Assembly: GCF_014207135.1 (NCBI RefSeq)
Contig: NZ_JACHCC010000014.1
Coordinates: forward strand, 62,001-126,000
Length of the DNA stretch: 64,000 bases
Reading direction: 5' to 3'
Origin: Pedobacter cryoconitis
Lineage (GTDB): Bacteria; Bacteroidota; Bacteroidia; Sphingobacteriales; Sphingobacteriaceae
Under the pieces are notes generated by a model. That model ran no database searches and was not told the origin of the DNA. It saw nothing but the letters and a program-made list of their open reading frames with translations. How positions within the stretch are numbered: the stretch's first letter is position 1; the number at the start of each line of letters is the position of its first letter. Position numbers and translations under genes: made by a program. Shown here in pieces: positions 61,994 to 64,000 of this stretch.

Positions 61994-63454
61994 CTATTTA
62001 GTATTTTTGGGAATTTCTTTAAGTATCGTAATCAGGTAACCCCAGAATTTCTGAACAGAGGAGATCTGTACTCTTTCATCCGGAGAGTGAGCCCCTCTGA
62101 TTGTCGGTCCAAACGAAATCATATCCATTCCTGGTAAATGACCACCCAGGATACCACATTCCAGTCCTGCATGACAGGCTTCAACTTTAGGCGCTTTACC
62201 AAAAGAAGTTTCATACAAGGCAACCATAGCCCTTAAGATATCAGAATCAGGGTTAGGTTTCCAGCCCGGATAATCACCAGCCTGTTTAACTTCCGCACCC
62301 ATATTTTCAAAAGCCGCACGTATCGCATTAGAAACATCAGTTTTAGTACTTTCCACACTACTACGTTGCAAAGACTGTGTAATAAACGATCCGTCTTTAA
62401 TAATCACTCTGGCCAGATTACTTGAAGCTTCCACCAGGTCATCGATATCAGGACTCATTCTGAAAACACCATTTGGCATAGCATATAGCGTATTGACGAT
62501 CTTTTTAAAGTCTGCCTTAACCATCACCTGTGCAGGCAGTACAGTTTCCTGAGTTGCTAAAACAAGGGTAGGTTCAACAGTGTGATATTCTTCTTTAAGC
62601 AAATCCGCAAAAGACCTGATGAATTCAGCAAAGATCCCTTTTTCAGCATTCGCGACAACAACTACCGCAGCAGACTCTCTTGGGATTGCATTTCTTAAAC
62701 TTCCGCCATTCACAGAACCGATAGCCAGCTCCATAGTTTGTGCCGCAGTATAAAACAACCTGTTCATCAGTTTATTCGCATTTGCCCTGCCTTTGTGGAT
62801 ATCCATTCCTGAATGTCCGCCTTTTAATCCCTTAATCGTGATTTCAAAAGCAGTACTGTCACCCGCAACAGCTTCCTGCTGATAATTGTAATTTGTATTC
62901 GTATCTATTCCTCCGGCACAGCCGATGGTCAGTTCATCATCTTCTTCTGTATCCAGGTTCAACAATACTAAGCCGGAAAAGTTAGCAGGATCAAGCTGTT
63001 TAGCGCCCGTCATGCCTGTTTCCTCATCGATTGTAAACATAGCTTCCAAAGCAGGATGTGCAATGGTTGAAGAAGCTAATAAGGCCATAATAGCCGCTAC
63101 CCCTATTCCATTGTCAGCCCCCAGTGTCGTGCCCCTGGCTTTTACCCAGTCTTCATCCACAAACATCTCTATGCCCTGTTCATCAAAATTAAAAACAGTG
63201 TCACTGTTTTTCTGATGAACCATATCCAGGTGAGACTGTAAAATCACAGTTTTACGATCTTCCATTCCCGGAGTAGCCGGTTTTTTGATAACGACATTCC
63301 CAATAGGATCTGTCACTGTTTCCAGACCAAGTTCTTTACCAAAGCTGACCATAAAAGCAATGACACGTTCTTCTTTTTTTGAAGCGCGCGGGACTGCGTT
63401 CAGCCGGACAAAATTGCTCCAAAGTTCCTGAGGTTCTAAATTTTTGACTTCCAT
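61994..63454 (-). CDS. pepD: M20C cytosol non-specific dipeptidase (aminoacyl-histidine dipeptidase)
   Basis: A 486-residue zinc peptidase. Metal and catalytic residues are visible in QSHLDMVHQ, GADNGIGVAA, DEETGMTGA, NLDTEEDDEL and the late GAHSPDERVQI. A lid/dimerisation domain occupies about residues 210-385 (GGHSGMDIHKGRANA). PepD cleaves a broad range of dipeptides including His-containing ones. A Pro-rich or membrane signal is absent, so it is cytoplasmic. It lies 42 bases from fabV in the same direction. Confidence 0.95.
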   Translation of the reverse strand: MEVKNLEPQELWSNFVRLNAVPRASKKEERVIAFMVSFGKELGLETVTDPIGNVVIKKPATPGMEDRKTVILQSHLDMVHQKNSDTVFNFDEQGIEMFVDEDWVKARGTTLGADNGIGVAAIMALLASSTIAHPALEAMFTIDEETGMTGAKQLDPANFSGLVLLNLDTEEDDELTIGCAGGIDTNTNYNYQQEAVAGDSTAFEITIKGLKGGHSGMDIHKGRANANKLMNRLFYTAAQTMELAIGSVNGGSLRNAIPRESAAVVVVANAEKGIFAEFIRSFADLLKEEYHTVEPTLVLATQETVLPAQVMVKADFKKIVNTLYAMPNGVFRMSPDIDDLVEASSNLARVIIKDGSFITQSLQRSSVESTKTDVSNAIRAAFENMGAEVKQAGDYPGWKPNPDSDILRAMVALYETSFGKAPKVEACHAGLECGILGGHLPGMDMISFGPTIRGAHSPDERVQISSVQKFWGYLITILKEIPKNTK

Positions 63455-63547
63455 TAAAAAATATAAATGGGAACAAGCCTACCAGCCAGACTCCCTGATT
63501 AAAATTATAGGTGAAATAAGAATTGGCCAAATTAAGGATTATCGCAA

Positions 63548-64000
63548 TTATATCCTTGTAATTGTTTTCCCAAGGTACCAGAATATATAACTGAATACCG
63601 GTGCAGCCAGTACATCAGCGGTATAATGCACATGCTGGATCAGCAATAAAACACCCAATAATCCTGTGGCGATGAAAACAATCATTTTTTCCCTCTTGTT
63701 TTCAAGACAGAGACCGACCAGACACAGGGTAGCTGTATGCCCTGAAAAGAACAGATCTTTGGTGATTACATTTGATCCATAAAAGAAAATAGAGAAAGGG
63801 TCACTCAGATGTACCAGATGAAGAGGCGCATCGAGCGGGATCATAGAAATGGTTATCATTCTGGCCAGGCAAAGAAAAATATACCCCCACAATGCGGTAA
63901 TACACATAGACGAATTTCTGATTATTCTCCAGATGAAAAAACCGGTTGCCGGATAAAGGATCAGAAATATCAGATGAGAGACATCGTAGGCTGGTAAACG
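63548..64000 (-). CDS. PAP2-like membrane protein, cut by the right window edge
   Basis: The frame is open from the right edge to a stop at 63548, giving at least 150 residues; the true N-terminus is outside the window. Several membrane segments are visible (SHLIFLILYPATGFFIW, CITALWGYIFLCLARMITIS, IVFIATGLLGVLLLIQ). Motifs LFFSGHTATLC and HVHYTADVLAAPVF match the His-containing motifs 2 and 3 of PAP2/sphingomyelin-synthase-like phosphatases. It probably dephosphorylates or transfers phospholipid head groups. An internal ATG at 63907 is not the real start because the reading frame and the hydrophobic pattern continue upstream. Confidence 0.78.
   Translation of the reverse strand, partial: RLPAYDVSHLIFLILYPATGFFIWRIIRNSSMCITALWGYIFLCLARMITISMIPLDAPLHLVHLSDPFSIFFYGSNVITKDLFFSGHTATLCLVGLCLENKREKMIVFIATGLLGVLLLIQHVHYTADVLAAPVFSYIFWYLGKTITRI

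Noticed and set aside
1..64000. tRNA, rRNA, CRISPR arrays, insertion sequences, prophage or integrase genes
   Set aside because: I saw no cloverleaf-like sequence, regularly spaced repeats, transposase motif or phage gene. Reading by eye can miss tRNAs, so a covariance search would be the decisive test.

Overview
The window reads as a contiguous piece of a Bacteroidota chromosome, most likely a Sphingobacteriaceae member close to Pedobacter (an inference from gene content). It is AT-rich, has a SusC/SusD pair with a FecR/ECF-sigma regulator, a PfkB kinase, M13 and M20C peptidases, a FabV enoyl reductase and several Bacteroidota-only small families. No rRNA, tRNA, CRISPR array, insertion sequence or phage module was recognised.

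Layout. 1-2.2 kb is a decaying patch: a PAS histidine kinase cut by the window edge, a short CheB-like remnant and an internally deleted glycosyltransferase. 2.5-8 kb has a YceI protein, an M13 metallopeptidase and a TviB/TviC-type pair that would make UDP-GalNAc uronic acid. 8-21 kb is mixed: a small DNA-binding protein behind nested inverted repeats, a ferritin-like protein, an HMCES/YedK protein with an altered active site, a HAD phosphatase, an alpha/beta hydrolase, a DapB-like reductase lacking the usual His pair, an SPFH protein followed by a 58-residue ribbon-helix-helix protein, DinB-like proteins, a PfkB kinase and an acyl desaturase. 21-40 kb carries malic enzyme, cysE-cysM, an MscS channel, an SseB-like protein, an SF1 helicase, an alpha-L-fucosidase, an ECF sigma factor, SelO, a large flotillin-like protein with tandem repeats, a divergent diadenylate-cyclase-like sensor, a cupin and a GNAT acetyltransferase.

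40.5-57.1 kb is the most distinctive part, a minus-strand run of eleven genes: ECF sigma, FecR anti-sigma, STN-containing SusC, SusD, a lipoprotein, a TlpA-type thioredoxin, two tandem two-lobed retropepsin-PDZ proteins, a subtilisin-fold protein, a retropepsin-like/thioredoxin fusion and a Prc-type S41 protease. Reading the active sites, the subtilisin has lost Asp, His and Ser, the fusion has lost both Asp-Thr-Gly motifs, and the lipoprotein resembles SusCD-linked zinc metallohydrolases but shows no HExxH. The tandem retropepsins and Prc keep their catalytic residues. This looks like an envelope peptide or protein capture system that mixes active and inactive peptidase folds under TonB/FecR/sigma control.

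57.3-64 kb holds a gene remnant, dnaA with DnaA boxes and an AT-rich stretch upstream (a candidate origin), ohr-ohrR, fabV, a cytosol non-specific dipeptidase and a PAP2-like protein cut by the right edge.
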